NCBI GenBank assembly: GCA_046350055.1
Contig: JAXMBC010000001.1
Location: 1,860,001 to 1,924,000 of the forward strand
Direction: 5' to 3'
Source: JAEUIE01 sp046350055
GTDB taxonomy: Bacteria > Planctomycetota > Planctomycetia > Gemmatales > HRBIN36
DNA length: 64,000 nt
The notes beneath the pieces are model-generated. The model was not told where the DNA came from and did no database searches. It saw only the letters and a program-made list of their open reading frames with translations. This document shows positions 9,348-18,470 of this stretch, piece by piece. Both the position numbers and the translations under genes were made by a program. Every line of letters starts with the position of its first letter. The stretch's first letter is position 1.

Positions 9348-9617
9348 ATGTCGATTTCGAAAGAGAAGAAGCAGGAAATCATCGGAACCCATCGTCGAAA
9401 AGAGCAGGATACGGGCTCGCCTGAAGTGCAGGTCGCCATCCTCACCAGTCGCATCGGCGAATTGACGGAACACCTCCGAACCCATGATAAGGACTATGCC
9501 AGCCGCCGAGGCTTGCTCATGATGGTGAGTCGTCGTAATAGTCTGTTGACCTACCTGCGGAATAAGGATCGCAATCGTTATCAAGCCCTGATTAGCAAAC
9601 TGGGGCTGCGAAAGTAA
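9348..9617 (+). CDS. rpsO: 30S ribosomal protein S15
   Basis: 89 residues, normal length. It starts MSISKEKKQEIIG and carries the S15 signature from TGSPEVQVAILTSRI through LRTHDKDYASRRGLLMMVSRRNSLL. It binds 16S rRNA in the central domain of the 30S subunit. The pnp gene follows, the widely conserved rpsO-pnp order. Confidence 0.98.
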   Translation: MSISKEKKQEIIGTHRRKEQDTGSPEVQVAILTSRIGELTEHLRTHDKDYASRRGLLMMVSRRNSLLTYLRNKDRNRYQALISKLGLRK

Positions 9618-9628
9618 CTCGGAATCAG

Positions 9629-9660
9629 GGCGGCAACGGGCCGCCTTGTCTCATTTTATG
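9629..9660 (+). terminator. Hairpin after rpsO
   Basis: GGCGGC at 9629-9634 pairs with GCCGCC at 9640-9645 across a five-base loop, followed by a T-rich stretch ending TCATTTT. It may be an attenuating terminator or, by analogy with other rpsO-pnp operons, a processing hairpin ahead of pnp. Which of the two is not decidable from sequence. Confidence 0.6.
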
Positions 9661-9815
9661 GCACGCTGCACCGCATCATCCCCGGACCATTTCTCTCTCC
9701 TTTGTGATAGGGGAGTTGGAGGGGTACTTTGTCGTCGGCAGGGGCGTATCCCCTGCCCCCGCGTTGCTGCGTAGCTTTCAGTCTCCTTAACGGACACAGT
9801 CCAAAGAGAACTCCT

Positions 9816-12326
9816 ATGCAAGTCCACCGCGTCGAACGTCAGTTCGGTGGAAAAACCATCAGTCTGGAAACTGGCAAGATCGCCAAGCAGGCCCACGGGG
9901 CTGTTATCGTTACCATGGGTGAAACCATGGTGCTCGTCACTGCGGTGGAAGGCAATGTCATCCCCGGCCGCGACTTCTTCCCCCTCACTGTCGAGTATCG
10001 GGAGAAAGTCTACTCCGCGGGCAAATTCCCCGGTGGCTACATCAAGCGTGAAGGCCGACCCTCACTGAAGGAAACACTCACTTCACGCCTCATCGACCGC
10101 CCGCTGCGTCCGCTGTTCCCCGAACATTACATCAACGAAGTGCAGGTAATGGCTTCGGTCATTTCTGCAGACGATGTGAACGATCCCGATGTGCTGGCCA
10201 TGATTGGTGCCAGCGCTGCCCTCGCCCTTTCCCAGATGCCCTTTATGGGGCCCACAGGGAGTGTGCGCGTCGGTCGTGTTGATGGTCAGTTCGTTGCCTT
10301 CCCCACCTACCAGGAAACTGACAAGAGCGATCTCGATCTCGTCGTTGCTGGTAAGGAAGATGGCGTGGCTATGATCGAAGGCTTTGGCAAGGAACTGCCT
10401 GAAGCAGCGATGGGCGATGCCATTATGTTTGGCCACAGTGTTTGTCTGCAGGTTGCGGAGATGATTCGCGAACTTGCCGCCAAGACCGCCAAGCCCAAGA
10501 CGGTCTTTGAAGACACGCATCCCAACCCGCTCACCAAGGAATTCCGTAAGGAATACTACGACGAGTTCAAGAAACAGAAGCAAACTCCCGGGAAGCAAGA
10601 ACGGGCGAAAGCGATCACCGCACTGAAGGAAAAGATCAAGGCTGATTTCCCGGTATCCGAAGCCTCTCCCTACACCGCAGCCCAGGTCAGCGCAGCTCTC
10701 AGCAAGCTGGAAGAGACCGTGGTGCGTGACCTGGCACTGGAAGGCACCCGTGCTGATGGCCGCAGCCACAAGCAGATTCGTCCCCTCTATTGTGAAGTAG
10801 GACTGCTGCCTCGTACCCATGGCTCTGCCCTCTTCCAGCGAGGAGAAACGCAGGCCCTGATGACCGTCACCCTCGGTACAACCAGTGACGAGCAGAAGAT
10901 GGAAGGTCTCATCGGCGAATTCAGCAAGAAGTTCATGCTGGATTACAACTTCCCGCCATACAGCGTGGGTGAATGCAAGCCCATCCGCACACCCGGGCGT
11001 CGGGAAATGGGTCACGGTGCCCTGGCGGAACGAAGCGTTCGTGGAGTGCTGCCGGGAACCGACAAGTTCCCGTACACCATCCGGATCGTCAGCGACATCA
11101 CCGAATCGAACGGTTCCAGCAGCATGGCAACTGTGTGCGGTTCAACCCTGGCACTCATGGATGCTGGTGTTCCCATCAGCGATCCGGTTGCAGGTATCTC
11201 CATCGGTCTAGTCAAAGAGGAAGATCGTTATGTCCTCCTCACCGACATCATGGGCGACGAAGATCATTATGGCGACATGGATTTCAAGGTGGCAGGCACC
11301 GGCCGTGGTGTGACGGGCATTCAGCTCGATCTGAAAGTCACCGCCATCAACGAAGAAATCATCCGCAAATCACTCCAGCAGGCTCGCGAAGCTCGACTGG
11401 AGATTCTTCGGACGATGCTTGGCACCCTGCGTGCTCCCCGTGCGGAGATCAATAAACACGCACCACGTCTTATTACCATCAAGATCAACCCTGAAAAGAT
11501 TGGCCTGCTGATCGGGCCAGGTGGCAAGAACATCAAGGCGATCCAGGAATCGACCAAGACCAAGATCGACATTGCGGAAGACGGCACGGTCTTCATTGCC
11601 TCGGCCACCGGCGACGGTGCAGAAGCAGCCCGCAACAAGGTCGAAGCGATGCTGGAAGAAGTCAAAGTCGGTCGAGTGTATGAAGGCAAGGTCAGCTCGA
11701 TCAAGGACTTCGGTGCGTTCATCGAGATTGCCCCAGGACGCGATGGTCTCTGCCACATCAGCGAACTGGCAGATGGCTTCGTCAGCCGCGTGGAAGATGT
11801 TGTCAAGATTGGCGACATCGTGAAGGTCAAGGTGATCGCCATCGATAACCAGGACCGGGTGAAACTCAGTCGCAAGATTCTGATGCAGGAAGCAGCAGGT
11901 GGTGCCGCACCTCCCGCAGAAGCAGGCGTGCCTGCTCAACCTCCGATTCCTCGCTTTGAAAACGCTGAGGAGACCGAGGGTGGTCCAGAACCGGGCAATT
12001 ATCAGCCCCCTCCTCCTCCACGTGAGTATCAATCCCGTGGCGGCGAATATCGTGGCGGTGGTGATCGTGGTGGCGACCGTGGCGGTCACCGAGGTGGTGG
12101 CGGTGGTGGCTACCGGGGCGACCGCGGTGGCGACCGTGGCGGTCACCGAGGTGGTGGCGGCGGCGGCTACCGGGGCGATCGCGGTGGTGATCGTGGCGGC
12201 CAGCGAGGTGGTGGCGGCGGTGGCTACCGAGGCGACCGCGGTGGTGATCGTGGCGGTCAGCAAGGCGGTGGGTACGATACCGGTGGTGGCTATGGCCAGC
12301 CTCCCGAACGCCCCGACTACTACTAA
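9816..12326 (+). CDS. pnp: Polyribonucleotide nucleotidyltransferase (PNPase) with long RGG tail
   Basis: Phosphorolytic 3'-5' exoribonuclease, central to RNA decay. Domains in order: RNase PH-like domain 1 (from RQFGGKTISLETGKIAKQA), a helical linker, catalytic RNase PH-like domain 2 (EVGLLPRTHGSALFQRGETQ, with DIMGDEDHYGDMDFKVAGT), a KH domain with the GPGGKNIK loop, and an S1 domain (GRVYEGKVSSIKDFGAFIEI). About 110 C-terminal residues are additional: Pro-rich, then a Gly/Arg/Asp repeat of RGG type. The frame is open from 9729, but the Met at 9816 follows AAAGAGAA and starts the conserved MQVHRVER sequence. RGG tails usually bind RNA; that role here is inference. Confidence 0.97.
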   Translation: MQVHRVERQFGGKTISLETGKIAKQAHGAVIVTMGETMVLVTAVEGNVIPGRDFFPLTVEYREKVYSAGKFPGGYIKREGRPSLKETLTSRLIDRPLRPLFPEHYINEVQVMASVISADDVNDPDVLAMIGASAALALSQMPFMGPTGSVRVGRVDGQFVAFPTYQETDKSDLDLVVAGKEDGVAMIEGFGKELPEAAMGDAIMFGHSVCLQVAEMIRELAAKTAKPKTVFEDTHPNPLTKEFRKEYYDEFKKQKQTPGKQERAKAITALKEKIKADFPVSEASPYTAAQVSAALSKLEETVVRDLALEGTRADGRSHKQIRPLYCEVGLLPRTHGSALFQRGETQALMTVTLGTTSDEQKMEGLIGEFSKKFMLDYNFPPYSVGECKPIRTPGRREMGHGALAERSVRGVLPGTDKFPYTIRIVSDITESNGSSSMATVCGSTLALMDAGVPISDPVAGISIGLVKEEDRYVLLTDIMGDEDHYGDMDFKVAGTGRGVTGIQLDLKVTAINEEIIRKSLQQAREARLEILRTMLGTLRAPRAEINKHAPRLITIKINPEKIGLLIGPGGKNIKAIQESTKTKIDIAEDGTVFIASATGDGAEAARNKVEAMLEEVKVGRVYEGKVSSIKDFGAFIEIAPGRDGLCHISELADGFVSRVEDVVKIGDIVKVKVIAIDNQDRVKLSRKILMQEAAGGAAPPAEAGVPAQPPIPRFENAEETEGGPEPGNYQPPPPPREYQSRGGEYRGGGDRGGDRGGHRGGGGGGYRGDRGGDRGGHRGGGGGGYRGDRGGDRGGQRGGGGGGYRGDRGGDRGGQQGGGYDTGGGYGQPPERPDYY
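12060..12265 (+). repeat. 57-nt in-frame tandem repeat coding the PNPase RGG tail
   Basis: A block with a period of 57 bases (19 residues) is repeated more than three times. The same phrase GACCGTGGCGGTCACCGAGG begins at 12075 and again at 12132. Each unit encodes GDRGGDRGG(H/Q)R, a run of six Gly, and YR. Later units change H to Q, and the last is shortened. Confidence 0.85.
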
Positions 12327-12346
12327 GCCTCTAACAAGTAACTTCT

Positions 12347-13051
12347 ATGTCTGCAGCACCTGTCATCACGAGCAAGCCGCCACCTGCCCCCGGTCCCTTA
12401 CCGATCCCGGCTCTGGCGGCGCTACTCAGTTTCGCTGTGCCCGGCCTTGGGCAAATCGTCCAAGGCTACCTGGGCAGCAACTTCGTGCGACTGGTGAAAG
12501 GATGTCTGTTCCTCATTATCATCTGGGGAATGTTCTTCTTTGGCTTTGTGAAGAGCCACTATCGCAATGTCTATCTGCCTCACGTGCAGGAAGTCTATCT
12601 GGCAGAAGATCAGGGTAGAGGGCGACTCGGTAAGAGCGCCAACATCCTTGGAAGAGCATTACCACCATTTCCCGGCAATCTCTGGAACCGGCCGCAGTAC
12701 ATTATGCAGTTCTGGGTAGGGGTGCCTGCCTGGCCTGCCATGTGGAATTACTTCAATCCGGATCAACCTATCTTCGGCAAGTTTCAGGAATCGCCCGGCA
12801 GTGTCCTGGCTGCTGATGCTCTGGCGAATCCCAACAATGTTAACTCGTTACGACAGATTCATTGGCAAAAGTACGAAGATGAGGACAATACCATTCAGAA
12901 GGAACCCGGCATGGGCCGGCTCTGGGATGTCTACTGGATCTACACTGTCATCGCTGGGGCGCTGAACATCATGGTCATCTATGATGCATATGCCGGCCCG
13001 GTGCGGTTCCGCCTGGCGAAGAAGAAGCCTGGCAAGGAGGGGCAGAAATGA
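12347..13051 (+). CDS. Conserved membrane protein of unknown function
   Basis: 234 residues. The N-terminus is Pro-rich (SKPPPAPGPLPIP), followed by LAALLSFAVPGLGQIVQGYLG, a motif seen in small TM2-like or planctomycete membrane proteins. A second span is LIIIWGMFFFGF. A large central loop contains WNRPQYIMQFWVGVPAWPAMW, and a last span lies near the C-terminus (VYWIYTVIAGALNIMVIYDAY), followed by a basic tail. It starts 21 bases after pnp and its stop overlaps the next start by ATGA, so it is probably cotranscribed. I do not recognise a biochemical function. Confidence 0.8.
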   Translation: MSAAPVITSKPPPAPGPLPIPALAALLSFAVPGLGQIVQGYLGSNFVRLVKGCLFLIIIWGMFFFGFVKSHYRNVYLPHVQEVYLAEDQGRGRLGKSANILGRALPPFPGNLWNRPQYIMQFWVGVPAWPAMWNYFNPDQPIFGKFQESPGSVLAADALANPNNVNSLRQIHWQKYEDEDNTIQKEPGMGRLWDVYWIYTVIAGALNIMVIYDAYAGPVRFRLAKKKPGKEGQK

Positions 13052-13263
13052 ACGCAGGCCCCGCTTCCTGGGAAGTGTTCCTCCATTTTCCCATCATGAT
13101 CATCTTCGCCAACCTTGTTTTCAGCGCCTGCCGCTACGACGACTGGACTCACATCTTGCAGCATGCCTGGCGGGGCATCATCTACATCATCACCTTCCTG
13201 GGTGGCGTGTTCCTGTTTCTATACGTGGGACTGCAGATCATTGTGCCGAAGGTGTTTGGTTAG
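13048..13263 (+). CDS. Small two-span membrane protein
   Basis: 71 residues with two hydrophobic segments (FPIMIIFANLVFSAC and GIIYIITFLGGVFLFLYVGLQIIV) separated by a short charged loop. The start overlaps the previous stop (ATGA, 13048-13051), which implies translational coupling and probably a complex with the 234-residue membrane protein. Its 3' end overlaps the convergent YhaM-like gene by 26 bases. Function unknown. Confidence 0.75.
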   Translation: MNAGPASWEVFLHFPIMIIFANLVFSACRYDDWTHILQHAWRGIIYIITFLGGVFLFLYVGLQIIVPKVFG

Positions 13264-14290
13264 GCATCGGTTTCAGTAGTGGCCGACCCAGCACCGGATC
13301 GCGTGCCGTGAACGGTCCCGTGGATTGATCCCGGCTCAGGCATCGCAGATACATCTCCAGCTTGGCATCCAGATCATCTGCGTGATGCAGAATCAGCACT
13401 TCGGGAATCATCGGCAGTCGGGGAGAGCCCCATTCGGGATGCACCAGGTGGCTGAGGATGACATGTTCCAGCCGCTCCAGGTAGGGTAAAGGCAACTCGC
13501 CCTGTGCGAGTGCAGTCTCTCGCACCATATCACGTCCCAGGTTGATATGGCCAAAGAGCTTGCCCGGAACGGTGGGTTGCAGCAGGATGCCCAGCGGATC
13601 AGTGCTGAACTCCTTCACGCGACCAATGTCGTGGAGCAGTGCACCGGCCAGAACGAGATCCCGATCTAACGCAGGCGTTACTCCCATGTAGTGTTTCAGA
13701 TAATGGTCGCAAAGCAGCAGGCAACTCTTGCTGAGCGAGAGCACATGCTCCAGCCAGCCGCCACGGAACGGGTAGAACTTCCCTTCGGTGGCTGGCAGCG
13801 ACTGCAGCACCTCGGCATGCTGTTCATAGATCGTCACAATCAGCTTCTTCAGAGCCGGTTGCTGAATCTCCTTCTCGATGAGTTCCAGCAACTCGGCCCA
13901 CATCTGGGGAATATTGAACCGGCTGCTGTCCACCAGGTTGGCAAGATCGAAGCCTGCGTTGCGGTCATCAGCCAGGATGTTACGCCATTTGTGAATTTCA
14001 ATCTGTGGTCCGTAGCGGTCGTGGTGGCTATAGGTGACCGTCATCCTGTAGGCTTGCCCGAACACCCAGGCTTTCTCGCAGTCGAGGATCCAGGGGCTCT
14101 CTGCCCAGATCATACAGCTTACCTGGCGGTAGCGGTCCTTGAACTTGCAGCTGAAGTACGGCTTGCCTTCTTTTGTCCGGCCTGGAGTGCGATCCGTGAG
14201 GAGGGCGAATGTCTCCGCCGTTTGTCCCACCAGCAGATCGTGAAGCGGCACCAGTGGTAACGGAATGCGTGGAGGCAGTTCGCCCGGCAT
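13238..14290 (-). CDS. OB-fold/HD-domain protein, YhaM-like 3'-5' exoribonuclease
   Basis: 350 residues. The N-terminal part (about 20-110) looks like an OB-fold nucleic-acid-binding domain (TKEGKPYFSCKFKD, VSCMIWAE). The rest is an HD hydrolase: GGWLEHVLSLSKSC gives the first metal His, LLHDIGRVKEF the HD pair, then GHINLGRDMV and ILHHADDLDAKLEMY. This order matches YhaM-type exonucleases of Gram-positive bacteria. It converges on the pnp-linked membrane genes, placing two RNA exonucleases side by side. The alternative is a non-nuclease HD phosphohydrolase. Confidence 0.75.
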   Translation of the reverse strand: MPGELPPRIPLPLVPLHDLLVGQTAETFALLTDRTPGRTKEGKPYFSCKFKDRYRQVSCMIWAESPWILDCEKAWVFGQAYRMTVTYSHHDRYGPQIEIHKWRNILADDRNAGFDLANLVDSSRFNIPQMWAELLELIEKEIQQPALKKLIVTIYEQHAEVLQSLPATEGKFYPFRGGWLEHVLSLSKSCLLLCDHYLKHYMGVTPALDRDLVLAGALLHDIGRVKEFSTDPLGILLQPTVPGKLFGHINLGRDMVRETALAQGELPLPYLERLEHVILSHLVHPEWGSPRLPMIPEVLILHHADDLDAKLEMYLRCLSRDQSTGPFTARDPVLGRPLLKPMPNQTPSAQ

Positions 14291-14459
14291 GGAATCATCC
14301 TTTATTTCAAGTCTGGGTTACAACATTACCGGAGCCCGTGGTCGCTTACAAGCAGGAAGCGATAAGGGTGTCGGCTACTTGGGGTTGCATCAAGAGTCAA
14401 ACTGGCTATGCTGCGTCCGATTCGGGGATCTCTGGCCGTCATGGAGGATTGGCCCCAGT

Positions 14460-15545
14460 ATGAACGAGGGTGTGCCCACGCAGATGATGCAACCGGCTGT
14501 ACAGCGAGTCACGCAACGACCCGCTGCGGCCCCGCCTGCGATACGCACCCCGCTCATTTCCGTGGTCATCGTCAACTATCGCCGCTGGGACGAAACCGCA
14601 GCCCTGGTTGACCAGCTTCTCCAGCCTCGCCATATTCACCGCTTTGACCTCGAAGTCATCGTGGTCGATAACGATTCACAGCCCGATCCGCTTGAAGCGG
14701 AGTTAGCGACACGACGCGAAGTAAAAGTCATCCGTTTGCCTCGCAATGTGGGCTTTAGTGCAGGCGTCAATGCGGGATACCTGGCCAGTCGCGGGGAATG
14801 GGTGCTGGTACTCAACCCGGATGTGGTGGTCTGCCCTGGCTTTGTCGATCTACTTTGCGGTGCTGCCCGCGACTTGCGTGATGATGCAAGCATGCGTGCC
14901 CCTATTGGCGTAGTCGGTTTCCATCTCCAGAATCGCGATGGCAGCTGGCAACTCTCCACCGGGCGATTTCCAACGCTGCCTGGCTTGCTGTTGGGCCTTT
15001 TCAAGCCTCGTCGTACCCGCAAGTACTTTGAACCTGTACCGGGTACACGTCAAAGCGTTCCCTGGGTGACAGGTAGCTGCCTGCTTATTCGCCGTGAATG
15101 TCTGAACGATCTTCGTGGTTTTGACTCCAGTTACTTCCTCTACTATGAGGATGTTGATCTTTGCCGGCGGGCAATTGACGCTGGCTGGGCCGTCTGTTAC
15201 GAACCGAATGTCATAGCTCGTCACATGGAGCCCCTGCAGAATCGGGAACTCACCGAGCCACTTCGGGTCATTACACGGCATGCAGCCCTGACCTATTTCT
15301 ACAAGCACCTGAGCTCGTGGCAGTTCCGTGGCCTGGTGCAGATCATCAAGCTGGAAGCCAGGCTGCGTCGCCAGGTTCATCGCTGGCGTGGCCGGACCCA
15401 GCCGGCAGAAATGATGTCGCTGCTGCTCGAAATGACAGAGTTTCTTGCGCAAGGCGAAGAAGCCCTGGCTCGGCAATCGCTCGAGCATGTCCTGCGTCTG
15501 GCAGGCATGTCACGTCCCAAGCATGTGCAGTCGCTCGCAGCTTGA
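14460..15545 (+). CDS. Glycosyltransferase family 2 (rhamnosyltransferase-like)
   Basis: 361 residues. The GT-A fold begins LISVVIVNYRRWDETAALV. EVIVVDNDS and VLVLNPDVVV carry the acidic nucleotide- and metal-binding residues. SCLLIRRECL plus FLYYEDVDLCRRA forms the acceptor-side signature of rhamnosyltransferase-like GT2 enzymes. The frame is open to 14265, but that would overlap the divergent HD gene. The Met at 14460 has GGAGG 12 bases upstream. The next GT2 starts seven bases after the stop, so the pair is likely one operon for a surface glycan. Confidence 0.9.
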   Translation: MNEGVPTQMMQPAVQRVTQRPAAAPPAIRTPLISVVIVNYRRWDETAALVDQLLQPRHIHRFDLEVIVVDNDSQPDPLEAELATRREVKVIRLPRNVGFSAGVNAGYLASRGEWVLVLNPDVVVCPGFVDLLCGAARDLRDDASMRAPIGVVGFHLQNRDGSWQLSTGRFPTLPGLLLGLFKPRRTRKYFEPVPGTRQSVPWVTGSCLLIRRECLNDLRGFDSSYFLYYEDVDLCRRAIDAGWAVCYEPNVIARHMEPLQNRELTEPLRVITRHAALTYFYKHLSSWQFRGLVQIIKLEARLRRQVHRWRGRTQPAEMMSLLLEMTEFLAQGEEALARQSLEHVLRLAGMSRPKHVQSLAA

Positions 15546-15552
15546 GTGTACC

Positions 15553-16428
15553 ATGCCTCAACTTTCCATCATCATTCCCAGTTATCAGCGTGTCGATCTG
15601 CTGCAAGCCTGTTTACAGTCCATCCGGCAGAATCGCGTGCCAGGTGATGAACTGCAGGTCATCGTGGTGGATGATGCTTCGGCTCAGCATGCTGTCTCCC
15701 GGGTTGCTCAGTCGTTTGCGGAAGTAACGGTCATTCGCCAGGGGAAACGGCTCGGGTTTTGTGCCGCTGTCAATGCAGGCCTTCATCAGGCGACTGCTCC
15801 GATTGTGCAGGTGCTCAACGACGATGCTGAGGTGTTGCCTGGCTGGTATGCCCCGGCGCTCCAGCGGTTTCAGCAGAATTCCCGGCTTGGTTCACTGGCA
15901 CCGCTAGTACTTCAGTGGCAGAATCAGCAACTCATCGATTCCGCTGGCGATGGCTACGATCCTGGCGGGTATGCGTACTCCCATGGCAAAGGCCAACAGG
16001 TAAGTGAAGCCTGGCTGCAACCCAGGCTGGTCTACAGCACACCGGCGAGTGCCGGCTTTTACCGGCGGGCTGCGCTTCAGCAAGTCGGTGGTTTTCCCGA
16101 AGAGTTCGTGGCCTACTTTGATGATCTGGAAGTAGGTCGGCGTTTGCAGCAGGCAGGTTTCTGCTGCCTATATGAGCCGGCATCGCGTGCATTGCACCAT
16201 GGCAGTGCGTCGCATGGGAAATCACCACGCCGACGGCTGACACAACAACTGGCACGCAACGAGGAACGTCTATTCTGGAGGCAGGAGCATGCGTGGCAGC
16301 ATCTGCCTCGCCATGCGGCAGTGCTTGCTGCCAAGGCGGTGCGGCGCTGGGCTGATGGCACCCTGATCCCGTTCCTGGCAGGACGGATTCAAGCCTGGTA
16401 CGAAGTCAGTGTGGGTACCACTGTGTAA
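15553..16428 (+). CDS. Glycosyltransferase family 2
   Basis: 291 residues. It starts MPQLSIIIPSYQRVDLLQACL, then VIVVDDAS and VLNDDAEVLPGWY (DDA in place of DXD), and GFPEEFVAYFDDLEVGRR as the late acidic motif. It differs enough from the preceding GT2 to add a different sugar. The frame is open upstream of 15553 but runs inside the previous gene, so the Met at 15553 is used. The stop is adjacent to the stop of the convergent TIGR03790 gene. Confidence 0.9.
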   Translation: MPQLSIIIPSYQRVDLLQACLQSIRQNRVPGDELQVIVVDDASAQHAVSRVAQSFAEVTVIRQGKRLGFCAAVNAGLHQATAPIVQVLNDDAEVLPGWYAPALQRFQQNSRLGSLAPLVLQWQNQQLIDSAGDGYDPGGYAYSHGKGQQVSEAWLQPRLVYSTPASAGFYRRAALQQVGGFPEEFVAYFDDLEVGRRLQQAGFCCLYEPASRALHHGSASHGKSPRRRLTQQLARNEERLFWRQEHAWQHLPRHAAVLAAKAVRRWADGTLIPFLAGRIQAWYEVSVGTTV

Positions 16429-17790
16429 CTATTTGGGCATGCGAGGCGGATATTGCGAGCCCGCCGGCGAGAGTATTACCTCTGATGATTTCATGCGTGG
16501 TTCTTTGCCAAACGGACGATAGAGCGGATCGCCAATGATCATGATCTGCCAACTGGTGAACGGGCAACTTAGCCAGTAACTTTCCACCACCGTGTGCCCA
16601 GCCAGGAGGAATCCGAACAGGTGATTGGGCTTGGGGAAGGCAATCAAATAGGGCTCCTGTACCGGGCCCAATGTCACACAGGCACCATCCCGCAAGAGGT
16701 TCGGCACCCAGCGGCGATTGTTTCCTTCCCGCAGTGAGATGGCTTCAAAGCTGGCAACATGAATCGCAATCGAGCCTGTGACCAGGTCAAAAGCAGGTGT
16801 GTAATTCTGCAATGCATACCAGCCACAGTAGAGAGCGGTGCGGGGACAGGTCCCGGGTAGAAAGATGGCTTCCTCGTTGTTGAGCGTCGTCTTGAATTTC
16901 TTCTCTTCAAGCAGTTTGGCGAACTCACGCAATGATTCATCGAAGCCACCGTAGCTGCCGGCGATGATATCGCTGCCCTTCTCTTTCCACTCGATACCAC
17001 GGGCGTCGACGTAGGCATAGCCATCGGGCCCACCCGCTGCTTCGGCCTTGATAGCATCTTCAACGATCCGCTTGGCCACCTGGGGCGTGGGGCCATCAAT
17101 ACGACAGGTCATGACGATGCGTGGAAGATTGGCACGAGCCCGCTCGGTGATCGTGAAAAAGCGGAAGTTGAGCTGCCAGCGGGTCAGCGGGTAGCGGGGG
17201 AACCACATCATCGCCAGTTCGCTGTCCACCGCGGCATAGCTTTCCTTGTAACTCAGCTGTGATTCCTGAGATTCGAGTGTGAGCTTCAACTGCGTGAGCC
17301 GAGCGATGTCGGGCTGCAGGGTCTTGGCTTTTGCTGAGTCGCCTGCTTCGTTCATGCGTTTGAATGATTCCTGCAAGACGCTGAGCTCATCTCCCAGGCG
17401 TTTGATTTCCTTTCGAATGACTTCGAGCCTGGCCACCTCATCAGGCTTGGGCGAAGCTCCACCGACCCGGATGGGAACGCCGTACGTGGTAAGCAAAATG
17501 AAGTCGGTCTTTTGCAATGGCTTCAGTTTCTCCTGCAATGGTTTGAGCAGTTTGTTCTCATAGTCTTCACGTGACATTTCCTCGCCTTCAGGAAGTGCCA
17601 GTTTGATGAGTTGTTCCGCAGGAACCTGCCGTTGCTGACAGTAAAACTCGCCCAGTGCTACAGACGATACCATGTTGGAGTTGACCACGACCCAGACATC
17701 CTTGCCGGTGTAAAGTGTGGGCGTAGTGACTTGTCCATAGAGGCTCGACGAGCAGAAAACCACAGAACAGAGCAAGACGAGAGGTCGCAT
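16429..17790 (-). CDS. TIGR03790 family secreted protein
   Basis: A signal peptide MRPLVLLCSVVFCSSSLYG is followed by the family pattern: VWVVVNSNMVSS, FYCQQRQVP, FILLTTYGVPIRV, then after an insert the segments IVMTCRIDGP, FLPGTCPRTALYCGWYAL and CVTLGPVQEPYL. A charged stretch of about 70 residues in the middle (IRKEIKRLGDELSVLQE to LKLTLESQESQLS) looks like a coiled coil inserted into the domain. The family is exported and has no known activity. An alternative start at 17820 has a weak AGG upstream. The divergent neighbour is the FabZ-like gene. Confidence 0.85.
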   Translation of the reverse strand: MRPLVLLCSVVFCSSSLYGQVTTPTLYTGKDVWVVVNSNMVSSVALGEFYCQQRQVPAEQLIKLALPEGEEMSREDYENKLLKPLQEKLKPLQKTDFILLTTYGVPIRVGGASPKPDEVARLEVIRKEIKRLGDELSVLQESFKRMNEAGDSAKAKTLQPDIARLTQLKLTLESQESQLSYKESYAAVDSELAMMWFPRYPLTRWQLNFRFFTITERARANLPRIVMTCRIDGPTPQVAKRIVEDAIKAEAAGGPDGYAYVDARGIEWKEKGSDIIAGSYGGFDESLREFAKLLEEKKFKTTLNNEEAIFLPGTCPRTALYCGWYALQNYTPAFDLVTGSIAIHVASFEAISLREGNNRRWVPNLLRDGACVTLGPVQEPYLIAFPKPNHLFGFLLAGHTVVESYWLSCPFTSWQIMIIGDPLYRPFGKEPRMKSSEVILSPAGSQYPPRMPK

Positions 17791-17955
17791 AAGAGGGTCC
17801 AGGCATGAATAAGCGTTCATTCTACCTGTTTCCAGCCTGGTGTCCCCGTAACATGTCTGGTCAAGCGGCTGCCCTCGAATATCGTGAGGGATAGCATCTA
17901 TGTGCTGTATTCTCTCCTGCCTCCTCACTTACCAGTCTGCGACGAAGGTTGCCTC

Positions 17956-18468
17956 ATGCCCCCAGAAGTGATGTTCGATGTCAGCACCGTGGATGACGGA
18001 CGGGTGTTGTACAACATCGACCAGATCAATGAAGTGAATCCTCAACGGTTTGAGATGCAGCAACTCACAGCGATTGTGCACATCGATGTCGAGAACAAGT
18101 TGTGTGTCGGCTATAAGGATGTGACGGAGAACGAGTTCTGGGTAAGGGGGCACATGCCCGAATTTCCACTGATGCCTGGCGTCATCATGTGCGAGGCAGC
18201 AGCACAGCTGATTGGCTTCTTTTCCAAGAAGCACCTCGTTCCGGTTGGCAGCTTCATTGTCTTTGGCGGCATGGATGGTGTTCGCTTCCGGGGGCAGGTG
18301 AAACCCGGCGACCGTCTGTGGCTGGTTGGCAAGACGACCAAGGTCAATCGACGGCAAGTCATTTCCGATGTACAGGGTTTTGTGAACGGCAAGATGGTCT
18401 TCGAAGGCTCCCTGATTGGCATGCCCTTCACCACGCCCGGGGCAACTGCGGCGGAAGGTGCCTCGTGA
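17956..18468 (+). CDS. FabZ-like 3-hydroxyacyl-ACP dehydratase
   Basis: Hot-dog fold dehydratase of about 170 residues. The catalytic segment GHMPEFPLMPGVIMCEAAAQL holds the active-site His, the MPG turn and the Glu seen in FabZ, with M-P-E-F replacing the usual F-P. It then continues FGGMDGVRFRGQVKPGDRL. It should dehydrate 3-hydroxyacyl chains in fatty-acid synthesis or a lipid side path. The start at 17956 has GAAGG eight bases upstream. The stop codon TGA is embedded in GTGAGCATG, where trmB begins, so the two genes are tightly linked. Confidence 0.85.
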   Translation: MPPEVMFDVSTVDDGRVLYNIDQINEVNPQRFEMQQLTAIVHIDVENKLCVGYKDVTENEFWVRGHMPEFPLMPGVIMCEAAAQLIGFFSKKHLVPVGSFIVFGGMDGVRFRGQVKPGDRLWLVGKTTKVNRRQVISDVQGFVNGKMVFEGSLIGMPFTTPGATAAEGAS

Positions 18469-18470
18469 GC

